Positions 26,801 to 37,650 are shown, counted from the stretch's first letter. The stretch is DNA of 64,000 bases from Rhizobiaceae bacterium (GCA_019635755.1 JAHBYW010000005.1:372001-436000), one strand, 5' to 3'. The notes: a model not told the origin generated them from the sequence alone. Numbers and translations are program-made.

Positions 26801-26935
26801 CGCTGTCTCCCGAGAGATGGAGATGCCTCGCGTGGCGAGACGTTCAAGTCAAGCTGACCGCCAGAGCCGAGGCGAATGGTCGCCGCGATGGACATGTCTG
26901 TCAGCGACCAATTCGGTCCGCAGGTCCAGCAGGGC

Positions 26936-27009
26936 TGGAGCGGGTAGAGGGAATCGAACCCTCGCGTTCAGCTTGGGAAGCTGACAGGCTACCATTACAT
27001 CATACCCGC
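26936..27009 (-). tRNA. tRNA-Gly (anticodon CCC)
   Basis: A 74-base cloverleaf on the minus strand. The acceptor stem is GCGGGTA paired with TACCCGC, the anticodon arm TCAGC-TTCCCAA-GCTGA gives anticodon CCC, and the T arm is GAGGG-TTCGATT-CCCTC. The discriminator is T and CCA is encoded. It reads the rare-in-many-genomes but here common GGG glycine codon. Confidence 0.95.
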
Positions 27010-27070
27010 GCGCCGGATCGGATAGCACAGCCCGGCGGAGCGGGGCAATCCGCCCGCGGCGCCCGCCGTG

Positions 27071-27352
27071 TCAATCCCGCCAGTCGCCCCGGTCCTCGCT
27101 GACATGGGCAAACAGAGGGCAGTCCGCGCGGGGCTCGAAGAACGTCGTACCGCCGGCAGGGTCCGGCGGCGAATAATTGACGACGAAGGCGCGGCTGGCA
27201 CCGATGCAGGTGCAGCTGAAGTACATTCCGGTTTCGCCGCCCGGCCGCAGGTCCGACTGAGTGGTGCACAGCCCGTAACCGGTCACCGCCGAGGCCGCCA
27301 CCGGGATGGCGAGAAGAGCGGCCGTTCCGCCGAGGAGGCGCATCCTTGTCAT
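27071..27352 (-). CDS. Small exported protein of unknown function
   Basis: A 93-residue protein with a Sec-type signal peptide (MTRMRLLGGTAALLAIPVAASA) and a Cys-containing mature part (four Cys: LCTTQ, SCTCIG and DCPLF). I do not recognise the family. The likely cleavage site is after VAASA. The ATG at 27352 was chosen because it gives the signal peptide directly. Confidence 0.65.
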   Translation of the reverse strand: MTRMRLLGGTAALLAIPVAASAVTGYGLCTTQSDLRPGGETGMYFSCTCIGASRAFVVNYSPPDPAGGTTFFEPRADCPLFAHVSEDRGDWRD

Positions 27353-27459
27353 GGGACCGACAGGGAAGGGGCGATTGCCGTTACCGTCAAGCCCGCCCCC
27401 CGCACACCTTGAAGCCGATCCCGCGGGTGCGTATTTGCCCCGCAACAGAGGAACAGCCG

Positions 27460-27726
27460 ATGTCGTCACTTCAGCGCTTCCTGGGCGACAGCCCGCTCAG
27501 GGTCCTGATCAAGCTGCTCGTCGTGTCCTTCCTCGTCGGCGTCGTGATGAACACGTTCGGCTGGTGGCCCGCCGATGTCTTCCGCTGGTTTGCCGACACG
27601 CTGCGCGGCCTGTGGGAGATGGGGTTTGCCGCGATCGACCGCGCGGCCGCCCATATCCTCGTCGGCGCCGCCGTCGTCATACCGGTGTTCCTGCTGATCA
27701 GGCTGCTGCGGATGCGCCGCGAGTAG
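27460..27726 (+). CDS. DUF6460-like small inner-membrane protein
   Basis: An 88-residue protein with two transmembrane helices (LIKLLVVSFLVGVVMNTF near 17-34 and AHILVGAAVVIPVFLLIRLL near 65-84). The arrangement FLGDSPLRVLIKLLVVSFLVG is what I recall of DUF6460 proteins of Alphaproteobacteria. Function unknown. The ATG at 27460 was preferred to upstream starts since it begins the conserved part. Confidence 0.7.
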   Translation: MSSLQRFLGDSPLRVLIKLLVVSFLVGVVMNTFGWWPADVFRWFADTLRGLWEMGFAAIDRAAAHILVGAAVVIPVFLLIRLLRMRRE

Positions 27727-27731
27727 GCGCT

Positions 27732-28817
27732 CTAGGAAGCTGCCAGCGCCGCCCAGCGCGCACTGCCGCTGTCGCGGATATCGCGCAGCGACTGGACCCC
27801 CTCGGCCTCGGCGAATTTCGCCAGGCCGCGCACGATGCGGCCGGGCAGCGCCGGCCCCTCGTAGATCATCCCCGTGTAGAGCTGAACCAGGTCGGCGCCG
27901 GCCCGGATCTTCTCGATGGCGTCCTGCGTCGTGGCGACGCCGCCGGCACCGACGAGAACGCGGTCGGGGCCGACCAGCAGGCGCAGCCGCGCGAGCACCG
28001 CAGTGGAGCGCTGAAACAGCGGCACGCCCGACAGCCCGCCCTGCTCGGCGGCGTGGGCGAGGCTTTTCAGGCCGTCCCGGCTCAAGGTGGTGTTGGAGAC
28101 GATGACGCCGTCGATATCCTTCGCGTCGACCTCGGCGGCGATGTCGACGAGTTCCGGTTGGGCGAGGTCGGGCGCGATCTTAAGGAAGATGGGCGTCGTC
28201 CGCGCGGACCCGTCCAGCCCGGCCCGGGTCGCCACGACGCGGGTGAGCAGCTCGGCCAGCTGCTCCCGGCCCTGAAGTGCGCGCAGCCCCGGCGTGTTCG
28301 GCGACGAGACGTTGACGGTCAGGTAGCTCGCCAGGGGCGCGAAGCGGCGAACGCCGTCCTCGTAGTCGGCCACCCGGTCGGGGCTGTCCTTGTTGGCGCC
28401 GATGTTGACGCCGACAATCCCGCCCGCGGCGGTCCGCGAGCGCAGCCTGCCCGCCGCCGCGTCATGGCCCTCATTGTTGAAACCCAGGCGGTTGATGACC
28501 GCGCGGTCGGACGTCAGGCGGAAGATGCGGGGGCGTGGATTGCCGGGCTGCGGGCGCGGGGTGACAGTGCCGACCTCGGCGAAGCCGAAGCCCAGCCTCA
28601 GCAGCGCGTCGGGAACCTCGGCGTTCTTGTCGAAACCTGCCGCCATTCCGAGCGGGTTGGGAAAGTCGAGCCCGCGCAGGCGCGTCCGCAGTCGCGGGTT
28701 CGCCGCAGGGGCGGGGCACAGCGGGATGCCGGTCTTGAGCGCTGCGATCGACAGTCCGTGCGCCGTCTCCGGGTCGAAAGCGAAGAGCGCCTGGCGCCCG
28801 AGCCAGTCGAACAGCAT
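27732..28817 (-). CDS. pyrD: Dihydroorotate dehydrogenase (quinone), class 2
   Basis: A 361-residue class 2 DHODH that oxidises dihydroorotate to orotate with quinone at the inner membrane. Motifs include NPLGMAAGFDKNA near the N terminus, the FMN-site VGTVTPRPQPGNP, the catalytic-Ser segment VNVSSPNTPGLR, and GAGGVATTQDAIEKI. Its ATG overlaps the stop of the DUF952 gene by one base (TGATG), so the two are translationally coupled. Confidence 0.95.
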   Translation of the reverse strand: MLFDWLGRQALFAFDPETAHGLSIAALKTGIPLCPAPAANPRLRTRLRGLDFPNPLGMAAGFDKNAEVPDALLRLGFGFAEVGTVTPRPQPGNPRPRIFRLTSDRAVINRLGFNNEGHDAAAGRLRSRTAAGGIVGVNIGANKDSPDRVADYEDGVRRFAPLASYLTVNVSSPNTPGLRALQGREQLAELLTRVVATRAGLDGSARTTPIFLKIAPDLAQPELVDIAAEVDAKDIDGVIVSNTTLSRDGLKSLAHAAEQGGLSGVPLFQRSTAVLARLRLLVGPDRVLVGAGGVATTQDAIEKIRAGADLVQLYTGMIYEGPALPGRIVRGLAKFAEAEGVQSLRDIRDSGSARWAALAAS

Positions 28818-29161
28818 CAGTCCAGCGCCGGGAAGATGTGCACGCCGTCGGCGTCCAGAGGCAGCGGCTCGACGCGCAGAACGGCGGACATCGGCAGTTC
28901 TGCATAGAGATGCGGGAACAGGTCCCCGCCGCGGGACGGCTCGAATCGCAGCCGATCGCCGAGTGCTGCCGGATCGACCGCCACCAGCAACAGGTCCGCC
29001 TGATCCGCGAAATGTCGCCGCGCGGTCTCCTTGACCTGCGCGGCCGTGGAGAAATGGATATAGCCGTCGACCAGGTCGATGCCCGCACCGACGAAGCGGC
29101 CGGCTGCTTCGGATGCTTCCCAGAGATCGCGCGGGACGATTTTGTAGATCGAGCCAGTCAT
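28817..29161 (-). CDS. DUF952 family protein
   Basis: A 114-residue DUF952 protein, seen from IYKIVPRDLWEASEAAG, the GYIHFSTAAQVKETARRHF motif and LFPHLYAELPMSAV. The family has a glutathione-S-transferase-unlike small alpha/beta fold of unknown role. It sits directly before pyrD with a one-base overlap, an arrangement often seen in Rhizobiales. Confidence 0.88.
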   Translation of the reverse strand: MTGSIYKIVPRDLWEASEAAGRFVGAGIDLVDGYIHFSTAAQVKETARRHFADQADLLLVAVDPAALGDRLRFEPSRGGDLFPHLYAELPMSAVLRVEPLPLDADGVHIFPALD

Positions 29162-29271
29162 TGCCGCCCTATAAGGCTCCCGCCCGGAACGGAAAAGGGC
29201 CGGCGTGCGGCGCCCCCACATTTCAGTCGCAAAGCCGCTCTACGGTCGTCTCAATCCGTTGGAGGATCGTC

Positions 29272-29676
29272 ATGCGCGCCCAGCTTCTCGCCGCCACCGC
29301 CGTGCTCATCGCCTTTGCAGCCTCGGCAGCCGCCGAGGAGCGCTATCGGCTGGAGAAGAGCGCCGACGGGTACGTCCGCATGGACACCCGTACCGGCGCC
29401 ATGTCGATCTGCCAGGAATCGGGGGGGCAACTGGTATGCCGCGCCGCCGCGGACGAGCGGACCGCATACGAGGACGACATCGGGCGGCTGCAGGAGGGCA
29501 TCGACGCGCTGGAGAAGCGTGTCGCCGCGCTCGAGAACCGGGCGATCCCGGAAATGATGCTGCCGTCGGAAGAGAATTTCGAGAAGTCGCTCAGCTACAT
29601 GGAGCAGTTCTTCCGCCGCTTCCTCGGCGTTGTGAAGGACTTCGAGAAGGACGGGACGAACCCCCAGAAGACCTGA
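29272..29676 (+). CDS. Exported coiled-coil protein of unknown function
   Basis: A 134-residue protein with a clear signal peptide (residues 1-21, ending SAAA before EERYRLEK) and a coiled-coil segment (DDIGRLQEGIDALEKRVAAL, about 74-93). The mature N terminus YVRMDTRTGAMSICQE has a two-Cys motif. Close relatives that I recall are annotated only as hypothetical. GGAGG lies 8 bp upstream of the ATG at 29272. Confidence 0.7.
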   Translation: MRAQLLAATAVLIAFAASAAAEERYRLEKSADGYVRMDTRTGAMSICQESGGQLVCRAAADERTAYEDDIGRLQEGIDALEKRVAALENRAIPEMMLPSEENFEKSLSYMEQFFRRFLGVVKDFEKDGTNPQKT

Positions 29677-29688
29677 CGGCCGGCGTCC

Positions 29689-30099
29689 TCAGGGCGCCGT
29701 CGCCACGAACGAGGGTTCGGGCACGAAGGCTTCGAATCCGAATGCCATGAAGCCGAGCGAAATCGCGAACAGCAGCACGGCAACCGCCAGCGTGGCCTGG
29801 GCGAACCGCGCGTAGACGTCCCTCATCACCGTGCCGAACACGAAGCGGGCGTGGGCCTCTGCCGGGCGCGAGCGCTCGTCGAGATAGAGCCAGACCTCGC
29901 TGGTCTTGGGATTCTGCCGGTGCGCCGTCGTCGCTCTCCAGATGAGGATGGCGGCCATGACCAGGCTGAGCACTGCGCCGGAGCGGAACGCCGACACCGG
30001 GTTGAACGAGAAGCCGACCATGACGCAGCCGATGGCGAGGGAGCCGAACATGACGGCTCGGCCGACGCATGCAATCGCGACTTCCCGCAGTTTGTCCAT
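29689..30099 (-). CDS. Inner-membrane protein of unknown function
   Basis: A 136-residue protein with three predicted membrane helices (about residues 14-30, 41-55, and 100-120) and a short cytoplasmic loop between the second and third. No family was recognised. It converges with the exported coiled-coil gene, leaving 12 bp. Confidence 0.65.
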   Translation of the reverse strand: MDKLREVAIACVGRAVMFGSLAIGCVMVGFSFNPVSAFRSGAVLSLVMAAILIWRATTAHRQNPKTSEVWLYLDERSRPAEAHARFVFGTVMRDVYARFAQATLAVAVLLFAISLGFMAFGFEAFVPEPSFVATAP

Positions 30100-30291
30100 C
30101 GATCGGTGTCCTCAGGTCTGCGCAGTTCACCAGAGCGGCGCCGTGGCCTGCAAGTAAATTCGCGGAGAGCAATGCGGTTGCATCGCGCTCGCGGTTTCGC
30201 GCGACTCGTCTCCGTGCTTGTCGCGCGCCCATCCCACGCCTAACGTGCCGGCGCGCCGCCCAAGATCCGGGCAGGCGGCTGGGAGGAGCGT

Positions 30292-30948
30292 GTGTCGGGG
30301 AGCTACCGGTTCGTCATCGCGGACGACCACCCCCTGTTTCGAGGGGCCTTGCGGCAGGCGCTGCAGGGTCTCGGCCGGCCGTGCTCCATCGTCGAGGCCG
30401 GCACCTTCGACGACACGAAAAGTGCGGTCTCGTCGCATCGCGACCTGGACCTCGTCCTGCTCGATCTCTCGATGCCGGGCGCCAGCGGACTGTCGGGACT
30501 GATCTCCCTGCGGGGCATCGACGGCGACGTCCCGCTCGTTGTCGTGTCCGCCCATGACGACGCCGAGACGATCCGCCGTGCGCTGGAACTCGGCGCCTCC
30601 GGGTTCATCTCCAAATCGGCGAGCATGGACGAGATCCGCGCCGCCGTGGAGACCGTTCTTGCCGGCGGCATCGCCGCGCCTGGCAACATCGACCTCGGCG
30701 TCGAGGGCGATCCCGAAATATCGGACCTGCTGCGCCGGATCGGGTCGCTGACGCCGCAGCAGACGCGCGTCCTCGGCATGCTGGCGGAGGGCCTGCTGAA
30801 CAAGCAGATCGCGTTCGAACTCAGCGTGTCGGAGGCGACCATCAAGGCGCATGTGTCGGCGGTGCTCCAGAAGCTGGGCGTCGACAGCCGCACCCAGGCG
30901 GTGATCCTGCTTGCCAAGATCGGCGCCGAGCCGCAGCCGCAGCGGTGA
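30292..30948 (+). CDS. LuxR/NarL-type response regulator
   Basis: A 218-residue two-domain response regulator. The receiver domain shows the acidic pair in IADDHPLF, the phospho-Asp in LLDLSMPG (about residue 60) and the Lys in FISKSAS. The DNA-binding part is a LuxR helix-turn-helix (LTPQQTRVLGMLAEGL to SEATIKAHVSAVL, about 150-195). It starts with GTG at 30292 behind GGGAGGAG. The stop codon touches the stop of a hybrid histidine kinase on the other strand, its probable partner. Confidence 0.9.
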   Translation: MSGSYRFVIADDHPLFRGALRQALQGLGRPCSIVEAGTFDDTKSAVSSHRDLDLVLLDLSMPGASGLSGLISLRGIDGDVPLVVVSAHDDAETIRRALELGASGFISKSASMDEIRAAVETVLAGGIAAPGNIDLGVEGDPEISDLLRRIGSLTPQQTRVLGMLAEGLLNKQIAFELSVSEATIKAHVSAVLQKLGVDSRTQAVILLAKIGAEPQPQR

Positions 30949-33900
30949 CTATTCGGCGGCAGCCGCCGCCCTCATGCCGCGGGCGCGCGACATCACCTGC
31001 CGCAGCACGGCGGGTTTCACCGGCTTGTTCAGGACGGGAATGCCCATAGCGTCCGCCGCGCCACGCACCTCCTCGGAGCGGTCGGCGGTGATCAGCACCG
31101 CGGCGATGTCCTCGCCGTAGATCCGCCTCAGCATCGCGATCGAATCCAGCCCGGTCTCGCCGTCGAGATGGTAGTCGGCGAGGATGACGTCAGGCGTGGC
31201 AGGCCGGTCGCCCGCGCTGAGTGCCGAGGACCCTGCATAGGTCCACACCCTGCAACCCCATCCTTCGAGCAGCGACTTCATCCCGTGCAGGATGCGCTCG
31301 TCATTGTCGATGCACAGCACCGACAGCCCGTCGAGCTGGATGCGCGAGGGCAGTTGCGGCCGGCCGCCGATGGTCGCGACCGACTCCTCGGCGTCGGAGA
31401 CCGGGAGGATCACGGAGAAGCGCGTGCCCTTGCCGGGCCGGGACTGGATCTGGATCTCCAGCCTCAGCACCCGCGCGATGCGGTCGACGATGGAGAGGCC
31501 GAGCCCCAGGCCCTGGGCCTCGCGCGCGCCCTCCTCGAGCCGGGTGAATTCGCCGAACACGGTCGGCAGCATGTCCTCCCGGATGCCGATGCCGGTGTCG
31601 AACACCTGGATTTCGGCCAGCTCGCCGCGGCGGCGCACGCCCACCACCACCCGGCCGCGTCGCGTATACTTGATCGAGTTGGAGACGAGGTTCTGGATCA
31701 GCCTGCGCAGCAGGTTGCGGTCCGTGCGCACCACCACGCTGGAGGGCATGATGACGAGGTCGAGCCGTTTTTCGGCGGCCTGCGGCATGAAGTCGGTGCC
31801 GATCTGCTTGAGCAGGTCGCCCAGCCGGAAGACCGTCTCGGATGGCTTCATCGCGCCCGCGTCCAGGCGCGAGATGTCGAGCACCGCGCCGAGGATCGTC
31901 TCGACGGATTCCAGCGCCGACTCGATGCTGGCGGCCGCCTCGCGCGTCTCGCCGCGTCCCGCCTTTTCCATCAGCGAGGAGCAATAGAGGCGGGCCGCGT
32001 TGAGCGGCTGGACGATGTCGTGCCCGGCCGCGGCAAGGAACCGCGTCTTGCCGAGATTGGCCTCCTCGGCCAGCATCTGCGCCTGGGCCAGTTCCTCGTT
32101 GACCTGCAGCAGCTCGGCAGTGCGGCTGCGCACGCGCTGTTCCAGCGTCTCGTTCACCCGTTTCAGGGCCAGGTCCGCCTCGACCCGCTGTGTGATGTCG
32201 GCATAGGTGGCGACGACACCGCCATCGGGCATGGGGTTGGACCGGAACTCGACGATGCGGCCGGATGTCTTCAGTTCGAGCTGCCACGGCGCGCCGACCG
32301 TCACCAGCCGGTCGAGCGTCGTCACCACGGCGTCCGCGGCGATGTCGCCGCGGCGGGCGAGGTGCCGCAGGATCTGGTCGAGTGAGACGCCGACCTGGCC
32401 GAGTTCGTCGGGCAGGTCGAACAGGGCCCTGTACTGGCGGTTCCAGCAGATCAGCCGGAAGTCCTTGTCGAACACGGTGATGCCCTGGGACATCTGATCG
32501 AGCGCGATCTGCAGCAGGTCCCGGTTCTGCTGGAGCGCTTCCGTCGCGTCGTCGAGCAGCCGGAAGGCGTCCTTCGACGAGCTGTCGTTGCGCTGGAAGA
32601 GAAGCGACAGGATCAGCCGCGCCGACGACGATCCCACGGCGGAGGCGAGCAGCTGCTCCGAGAAGCGGATGACCGCCATCGAGGCGGGCGCGCCGCCGTT
32701 GAGCGGGCCGCTTTCGGCCGCCTCGAATGACTGGAACGAGCGCTCGGTGCGCTCCACGCCGAGATAGCGGCCGATCGTGTCCTTCAGGTCGTTGACAGTG
32801 ACGGCAGTCCGGAAGCGGCGCAGGCTCGGCATCGGGTTGGCGTCGCGGGGGACGAAGATCGCCGCCTGGATGCGCTCCAGCGGCAGCGATGCCCTGGACA
32901 GCGAACCCAGCACGAAGGCAACAGCGTTGACCGACAGACTCCACAGCACGCCATGCGTCAGGGGCTCCGCGACGGTCCCGAACAGGGCCTGCGGGCGCAG
33001 CGAGTCGAGGCCGAACAGACCTTCCGTGATGACGGGCAGATCCGGCGACGCCAGCGACGGAAACAGCAGCGTATAGACCCACACGGCGATACCGGCGGAC
33101 ATGCCGCAGATCGCGCCCCGCGCATTCGCGCCGCGCCAGATAAGGCCACCGAAAAAGGCGGGAGCGAACTGGGCTATTGCCGCGAACGACATCAGGCCGA
33201 TCGAGGCCAGGCGGGTGTTGTTGGTGCTCTCGCGATAATACAGGAAGGCGACGAAGAGGATGGCGAAGATGGCGGCTCGCCGGACGTTCAGGATCAGCGC
33301 CGACCAGTCCTCGTTCTCCGTCGAAGCGTTGCGCAGCAGCCGGCGGACGAAGATCGGAATGACCAGGTCGTTGGAGATCATGATCGACAGCGCGACGCTT
33401 GCGACGATCACCATCGCGGTGGCGGCGGACAGCCCGCCGATGAACGCGGCCATGGCCAGCGCGTCCTGCCCGCCGAACAGCGGCAGCGACAGCACGTAGA
33501 GGTCTGCCGTGGTGCGCTCGCCGACCACCGCGAGGCCGGCGAAGGCGAGCGGCACGACGAAGAGATTGATGGCAATCAGGTAGAGCGGGAAGACCCAGGT
33601 CGCGGTCTTCAGTTCGGACTCGCTGCGGTTCTCGACGATCATGACGTAGAACTGGCGCGGCAGCATGATGATGGCGAAGCCGGACAGCATGGTCATGACG
33701 ATCCAGGTGCCGACCGAGGTCCGGTATGACAGCGCGTCGGTGACCGCCGCGCTGGTCCCGATTGCCTCGGCCAGCCCCTGCGGGCTGCCGAACAGCACGA
33801 ACGTCACCCAGAAGCCGACCGCCAGGAAGGCCGCGAGCTTGACGACCGACTCGACGGCCACCGCGAGCACCAGCCCGTCCTGGTGCTCGGTCGCGTCGGC

Positions 33901-34446
33901 GTGGCGCGTGCCGAAGAGCGCGGCGAACAGCGCGAGCAGCATAGCGACGATGAGCGAGATGTCCGACACGAACGGGTCGAAGGAAGGCGGCGCGCCGTTA
34001 TAGTGCTCGACCATCAGGCTGACGGAGCCGGAGATCGCCTTGAGCTGCAGCGCGATGTAGGGCACCGCCCCGACAACGGCGATCAGCGTGGCGATCAGCG
34101 CGACCGGGAAGCTCTTGCCGTAGCGGGCGCCGAGGAAGTCGGCGATCGACGTGATCTTCTCCGACTTGGCGAGGCGGATCAGGCGGCGGAGCAGCGGGAA
34201 GCCGAACAGGAAGACCAGGATCGGCCCGATATAGATCGTCAGGAACTCAAGGCCGCGCTCCGAGGCGAGGCCGACCGAGCCGAAGAAGGTCCAGGACGTG
34301 CAGTAGATCGCCAGGCTGAGCGCGTAGATATAGGGGCGCGGCCGGTCGGCGCCGCCGCGCGCACCGCGCCGGTCGCCGATGCTGGCGATGCCGAACAGCA
34401 TCGACACATAGGCGATCGCGACGATGACGACGGCCCAGCCCTGCAC
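30949..34446 (-). CDS. Hybrid histidine kinase fused to a sodium/solute symporter domain
   Basis: A 1165-residue membrane sensor. Residues 1 to about 480 form an SSS/PutP-type transporter region with many membrane helices. A PAS segment follows ([20 protein letters not shown]), then HisKA with the phospho-acceptor in [12 protein letters not shown], a HATPase ([25 protein letters not shown]), and a C-terminal receiver with the phospho-Asp in [10 protein letters not shown]. This is the CbrA/NahK-ErcS-like class in which a transporter domain senses its substrate or ion gradient. The GTG at 34446 was chosen because GGGAGGAT lies directly upstream and membrane helix 1 starts there. It ends exactly beside the LuxR-type regulator. 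Confidence 0.9.
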   Translation of the reverse strand: MQGWAVVIVAIAYVSMLFGIASIGDRRGARGGADRPRPYIYALSLAIYCTSWTFFGSVGLASERGLEFLTIYIGPILVFLFGFPLLRRLIRLAKSEKITSIADFLGARYGKSFPVALIATLIAVVGAVPYIALQLKAISGSVSLMVEHYNGAPPSFDPFVSDISLIVAMLLALFAALFGTRHADATEHQDGLVLAVAVESVVKLAAFLAVGFWVTFVLFGSPQGLAEAIGTSAAVTDALSYRTSVGTWIVMTMLSGFAIIMLPRQFYVMIVENRSESELKTATWVFPLYLIAINLFVVPLAFAGLAVVGERTTADLYVLSLPLFGGQDALAMAAFIGGLSAATAMVIVASVALSIMISNDLVIPIFVRRLLRNASTENEDWSALILNVRRAAIFAILFVAFLYYRESTNNTRLASIGLMSFAAIAQFAPAFFGGLIWRGANARGAICGMSAGIAVWVYTLLFPSLASPDLPVITEGLFGLDSLRPQALFGTVAEPLTHGVLWSLSVNAVAFVLGSLSRASLPLERIQAAIFVPRDANPMPSLRRFRTAVTVNDLKDTIGRYLGVERTERSFQSFEAAESGPLNGGAPASMAVIRFSEQLLASAVGSSSARLILSLLFQRNDSSSKDAFRLLDDATEALQQNRDLLQIALDQMSQGITVFDKDFRLICWNRQYRALFDLPDELGQVGVSLDQILRHLARRGDIAADAVVTTLDRLVTVGAPWQLELKTSGRIVEFRSNPMPDGGVVATYADITQRVEADLALKRVNETLEQRVRSRTAELLQVNEELAQAQMLAEEANLGKTRFLAAAGHDIVQPLNAARLYCSSLMEKAGRGETREAAASIESALESVETILGAVLDISRLDAGAMKPSETVFRLGDLLKQIGTDFMPQAAEKRLDLVIMPSSVVVRTDRNLLRRLIQNLVSNSIKYTRRGRVVVGVRRRGELAEIQVFDTGIGIREDMLPTVFGEFTRLEEGAREAQGLGLGLSIVDRIARVLRLEIQIQSRPGKGTRFSVILPVSDAEESVATIGGRPQLPSRIQLDGLSVLCIDNDERILHGMKSLLEGWGCRVWTYAGSSALSAGDRPATPDVILADYHLDGETGLDSIAMLRRIYGEDIAAVLITADRSEEVRGAADAMGIPVLNKPVKPAVLRQVMSRARGMRAAAAAE

Positions 34447-34670
34447 CCGATCCTCCCGCGCGACGCGCGCCCGGGGAGGCAACCACACACGCCGGCCCGA
34501 GTCCACCGCGGCCGCGATCGTCCGGGGCGCCAGGCAGCGGTCGCATGCACGCCACGCGCGAAGGTGGTCGCCCGGCCATGCATTTTCCGCGTGTTTTCCC
34601 GGCCGGCTTTGTTATCCTCCGCCAGCCCGTGGAACGACCGTTGCGGCGCCGGGCATCGCAGGAGGGACCC

Positions 34671-35093
34671 ATGTTGAAGGAATTTCAGGAATTCATCGCC
34701 AAGGGCAATGTCATGGACCTTGCCGTCGGCGTGATCATCGGCGGGGCGTTCGGGCTGATCGTCAACTCGCTCGTCGGCGACATCATCATGCCGATCGTTG
34801 GCATGGCTGGAAATGCCGACTTTTCCAACTATTTCATCGCGCTCTCGGATAAGGTCACCGCGGAGTCGCTTGAGGAAGCGCGCAAGCAGGGCGCGGTCTT
34901 CGCCTACGGCGCATTCATTACGGTCATCATCAACTTCCTCATTCTGGCCTTTATCATCTTCCTCATGGTCAAGATGGTGAACAATCTCAGGAAGCGGCTC
35001 GAGGCGGAGAAGCCGGCCGCGCCCGCCGCGCCGCCCCCGGCGGACGTTATGCTGCTCACCGAGATACGCGATCTCCTGGCCAAGGGCCGCTGA
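34671..35093 (+). CDS. mscL: Large-conductance mechanosensitive channel
   Basis: A 140-residue MscL, the pentameric turgor-release valve. It starts [20 protein letters not shown], has the pore helix [20 protein letters not shown], a periplasmic loop, TM2 ([20 protein letters not shown]), and a C-terminal charged bundle. AGGAGGG lies 4 bp before the ATG at 34671. Confidence 0.97.
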   Translation: MLKEFQEFIAKGNVMDLAVGVIIGGAFGLIVNSLVGDIIMPIVGMAGNADFSNYFIALSDKVTAESLEEARKQGAVFAYGAFITVIINFLILAFIIFLMVKMVNNLRKRLEAEKPAAPAAPPPADVMLLTEIRDLLAKGR

Positions 35094-35208
35094 ACCCCCC
35101 GGGCGCCGACCGCGCCCGATCCGGTTTTCTTCTGTGCCAGCGCGGGTTGGCTCTCGCGCCGGCGGGTCGAACGGGCTATGCGCCGACCTGTCCCACAGGA
35201 AGCGGCGC

Positions 35209-36372
35209 ATGGACCTTTCCGCTCACATTCGGCCCGAGGCGCTCGGCGCGCCGGCGAGCGGCATCGTCGCGGTCATGAGCCACGGCCGGGGCAAGCCCGG
35301 TCTCATCCCGCTCTGGGCCGGCGAGGGCGACCTGCCGACGCCCGGCTTCATCGTCGAGGCCACAGAAAAGGCGCTGCGCGACGGCGAGACCTTCTACACC
35401 TGGCAGCGCGGCATCCCGGAGCTGCGCGCCGCCCTTGCACGCTACTATGACCGGCATTTCGGCCGCGGCTTTGACGAAGACGAGTTCCTCGTGACGGGCT
35501 CGGGCATGCACGCGATCCAGCTCGCCGCGCAACTCGTCGCCGGGCCGGGCGACGAGGTGGCCTATCTGACGCCGGCCTGGCCGAACCTGGCCGCGGCGGT
35601 CGGCGTCGTCGGTGCGACCCCGGTCGCGGTCACGCTCGACCGCGGCGGCAATGGCTGGTCCTGCGACGTCGAGAAGCTGGAAGCGGCGATATCGCCCCGC
35701 ACGCGGGCGATCTTCGTCAACACGCCGTCCAACCCGACCGGCTGGACGGCCGACCATGAGACGCTGCGCGCCATCCTCGACCTGGCGCGCCGGAAGAATG
35801 TCTGGCTGATCGCCGACGAGATCTACGCGCATTTCCACTACGAAGGCGGCCGCGCCCCGTCGTTCCTGGATGTGGCGCGGCCGGACGACAGGATCATCTA
35901 CGTCAACAGCTTCTCCAAGAACTGGGCGATGACGGGATGGCGGGTCGGGTGGATGCGGGTGCATCCCTCGCTCCAGCCGGTGCTGGAGAACCTCGTCCAG
36001 TACTCCAACTCCGGCGTCGCCGCGTTCATGCAGCGCGGCGCCGTCGCGGCGCTGGACCATGGCGACGCCTTCATCCGCGAGCAGGTCGACAGGGCCCGGC
36101 AGGCGCGCGACATTCTGACGGCCCGCTTCGCCGCCAGCGGCCGCGTGCGCTTCAGCGTGCCTCAGGGGGCGTTCTACCTGTTCTTCTCGGTGGACGGCAT
36201 CGACGACGCGCGCGCAGCGGCGTTCCGGATCATCGACGAAGCCAATGTCGGGCTGGCACCGGGAACGGCGTTCGGCGAAGGCGGGCAGGGGCTTTTGCGG
36301 CTCTGCTTCCACCGCCGCCTCGACCAGATCGAGGAAGCGGCGGAGCGGCTGGCGACCTGGATCGCCCGGTAA
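35209..36372 (+). CDS. Class I/II PLP aminotransferase
   Basis: A 387-residue fold-type I aminotransferase. PLP motifs are TGSGMHAIQLA, VNTPSNPTGW, LIADEIYAHFHYEG, and the Schiff-base lysine in NSFSKNWAMTGWRVGW. The family includes aspartate/aromatic aminotransferases, and the amino-acid specificity cannot be read from sequence. It lies between mscL and hemA without obvious operon links; the next gene is convergent with stops almost touching. Confidence 0.87.
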   Translation: MDLSAHIRPEALGAPASGIVAVMSHGRGKPGLIPLWAGEGDLPTPGFIVEATEKALRDGETFYTWQRGIPELRAALARYYDRHFGRGFDEDEFLVTGSGMHAIQLAAQLVAGPGDEVAYLTPAWPNLAAAVGVVGATPVAVTLDRGGNGWSCDVEKLEAAISPRTRAIFVNTPSNPTGWTADHETLRAILDLARRKNVWLIADEIYAHFHYEGGRAPSFLDVARPDDRIIYVNSFSKNWAMTGWRVGWMRVHPSLQPVLENLVQYSNSGVAAFMQRGAVAALDHGDAFIREQVDRARQARDILTARFAASGRVRFSVPQGAFYLFFSVDGIDDARAAAFRIIDEANVGLAPGTAFGEGGQGLLRLCFHRRLDQIEEAAERLATWIAR

Positions 36373-37650
36373 TCAGCCGCCGGACTTCGGTACCAGCAGC
36401 GGGATGATGCGGTCGGACGCGGCCACCACGGGGCGGCCTGCCGTCGCATAAGGAATGCCGATCGCGTCCCAGGTTTCCACCAGCGCATCGCGCAGCCCGT
36501 CGATCAGCGCGTCGCTGTGGAAAGGGCCCGGCGTGATCCTCAGCCGCTCCGTGCCGCGCGGCACGGTGGGGTAGTTGATCGGCTGGATGTAGATGTTGTG
36601 CCTGGACAGCAGCCGGTCGGTCGCCTGCTTGCAGAGTTCCGGGTCGCCGACCAGAAGCGGCACGATATGCGTCGCGGACGGCATCACCGGCAGGCGCGCC
36701 GCCGACAGCACGTCCTTGGTCCGCGCCACCTGCTGCTGCTGCATCTCGCGTTCGACGGACGAGCCCTTGAGATGCCGGATCGACGCCGTCGCGGCTGCGG
36801 CGACCGCCGGCGGCAGCGCCGTCGTGAAGATGAATCCCGGTGCATAGGAACGCACCGCGTCAACGACGCTGCGGTGGCCGGCGATGTAGCCGCCCAGCGT
36901 GCCGAACGCCTTGGCCAGCGTGCCCTCGATGACGTCGATGCGGTGCCCCAGCCCGTCGCGCTCGGTGATGCCGCCGCCACGGGCGCCGTACATGCCGACC
37001 GCGTGCACCTCGTCGATATAGGTCATCGCGTTGTACTTCTCGGCGAGTTCGACGATCTGGCGGATCGGCGCGATGTCGCCGTCCATGGAGTACACGGACT
37101 CGAACACGATCAGCTTGGCGCGGCCCCAGCCTGCACCCTGCAGCAGCGATTCCAGATGCGCGACATCGTTGTGCCGGAAGATCTTTTTCTCGGTGCCGGA
37201 GCGGCGGACGCCCTCGATCATCGAGGCATGGTTCAGTTCGTCCGACAGCACCAGGCAGTTGGGCAGCAGCCGCGCGATGGTGGAGATCGAGGCCTCGTTG
37301 GAGACGAAGCCGGACGTGAACACCAGCGCCGATTCCTTACCATGCAGTTCGGCGAGTTCGACCTCAAGGTCGACCAGCGGATGGTTGGTGCCGGAGATGT
37401 TGCGGGTTCCGCCGGCGCCGGTTCCCATCCGTCCCGCCGCGTTCTGCATCGCTGCGACGACATCGGCATGCTGTCCCATGCCCAGATAGTCGTTGGAGCA
37501 CCAGACCATGATCTCCTTGGCCTGACCGTCGGCCCGCCAGATCGCCTTCGGATAGGCGCCGGCGATGCGCTCCAGGTCGGCAAAGACACGGTAGCGCCGC
37601 TCGGCGCGCACCTGGTCGATCGCTTCCTCGAAAAACCGCTCGTAGTTCAT
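36373..37650 (-). CDS. hemA: 5-aminolevulinate synthase
   Basis: A 425-residue ALAS that condenses glycine and succinyl-CoA, the C4 route to heme in alphaproteobacteria. It begins [20 protein letters not shown] and shows [32 protein letters not shown] and the Schiff-base lysine in [14 protein letters not shown]. The ATG at 37650 is fixed by the conserved start. About 18 kb away the window also has hemN, so two heme-pathway genes are present. Confidence 0.97.
   Translation of the reverse strand: MNYERFFEEAIDQVRAERRYRVFADLERIAGAYPKAIWRADGQAKEIMVWCSNDYLGMGQHADVVAAMQNAAGRMGTGAGGTRNISGTNHPLVDLEVELAELHGKESALVFTSGFVSNEASISTIARLLPNCLVLSDELNHASMIEGVRRSGTEKKIFRHNDVAHLESLLQGAGWGRAKLIVFESVYSMDGDIAPIRQIVELAEKYNAMTYIDEVHAVGMYGARGGGITERDGLGHRIDVIEGTLAKAFGTLGGYIAGHRSVVDAVRSYAPGFIFTTALPPAVAAAATASIRHLKGSSVEREMQQQQVARTKDVLSAARLPVMPSATHIVPLLVGDPELCKQATDRLLSRHNIYIQPINYPTVPRGTERLRITPGPFHSDALIDGLRDALVETWDAIGIPYATAGRPVVAASDRIIPLLVPKSGG

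Noticed and set aside
26936-27009. tRNA-Gly as integration site
   Set aside because: No integrase or duplicated tRNA 3' end was found on either side, and the flanking genes are ordinary.
27306-28907. A 533-codon plus-strand frame across pyrD
   Set aside because: It is antisense to pyrD, which is certain, and shows no recognisable domain.
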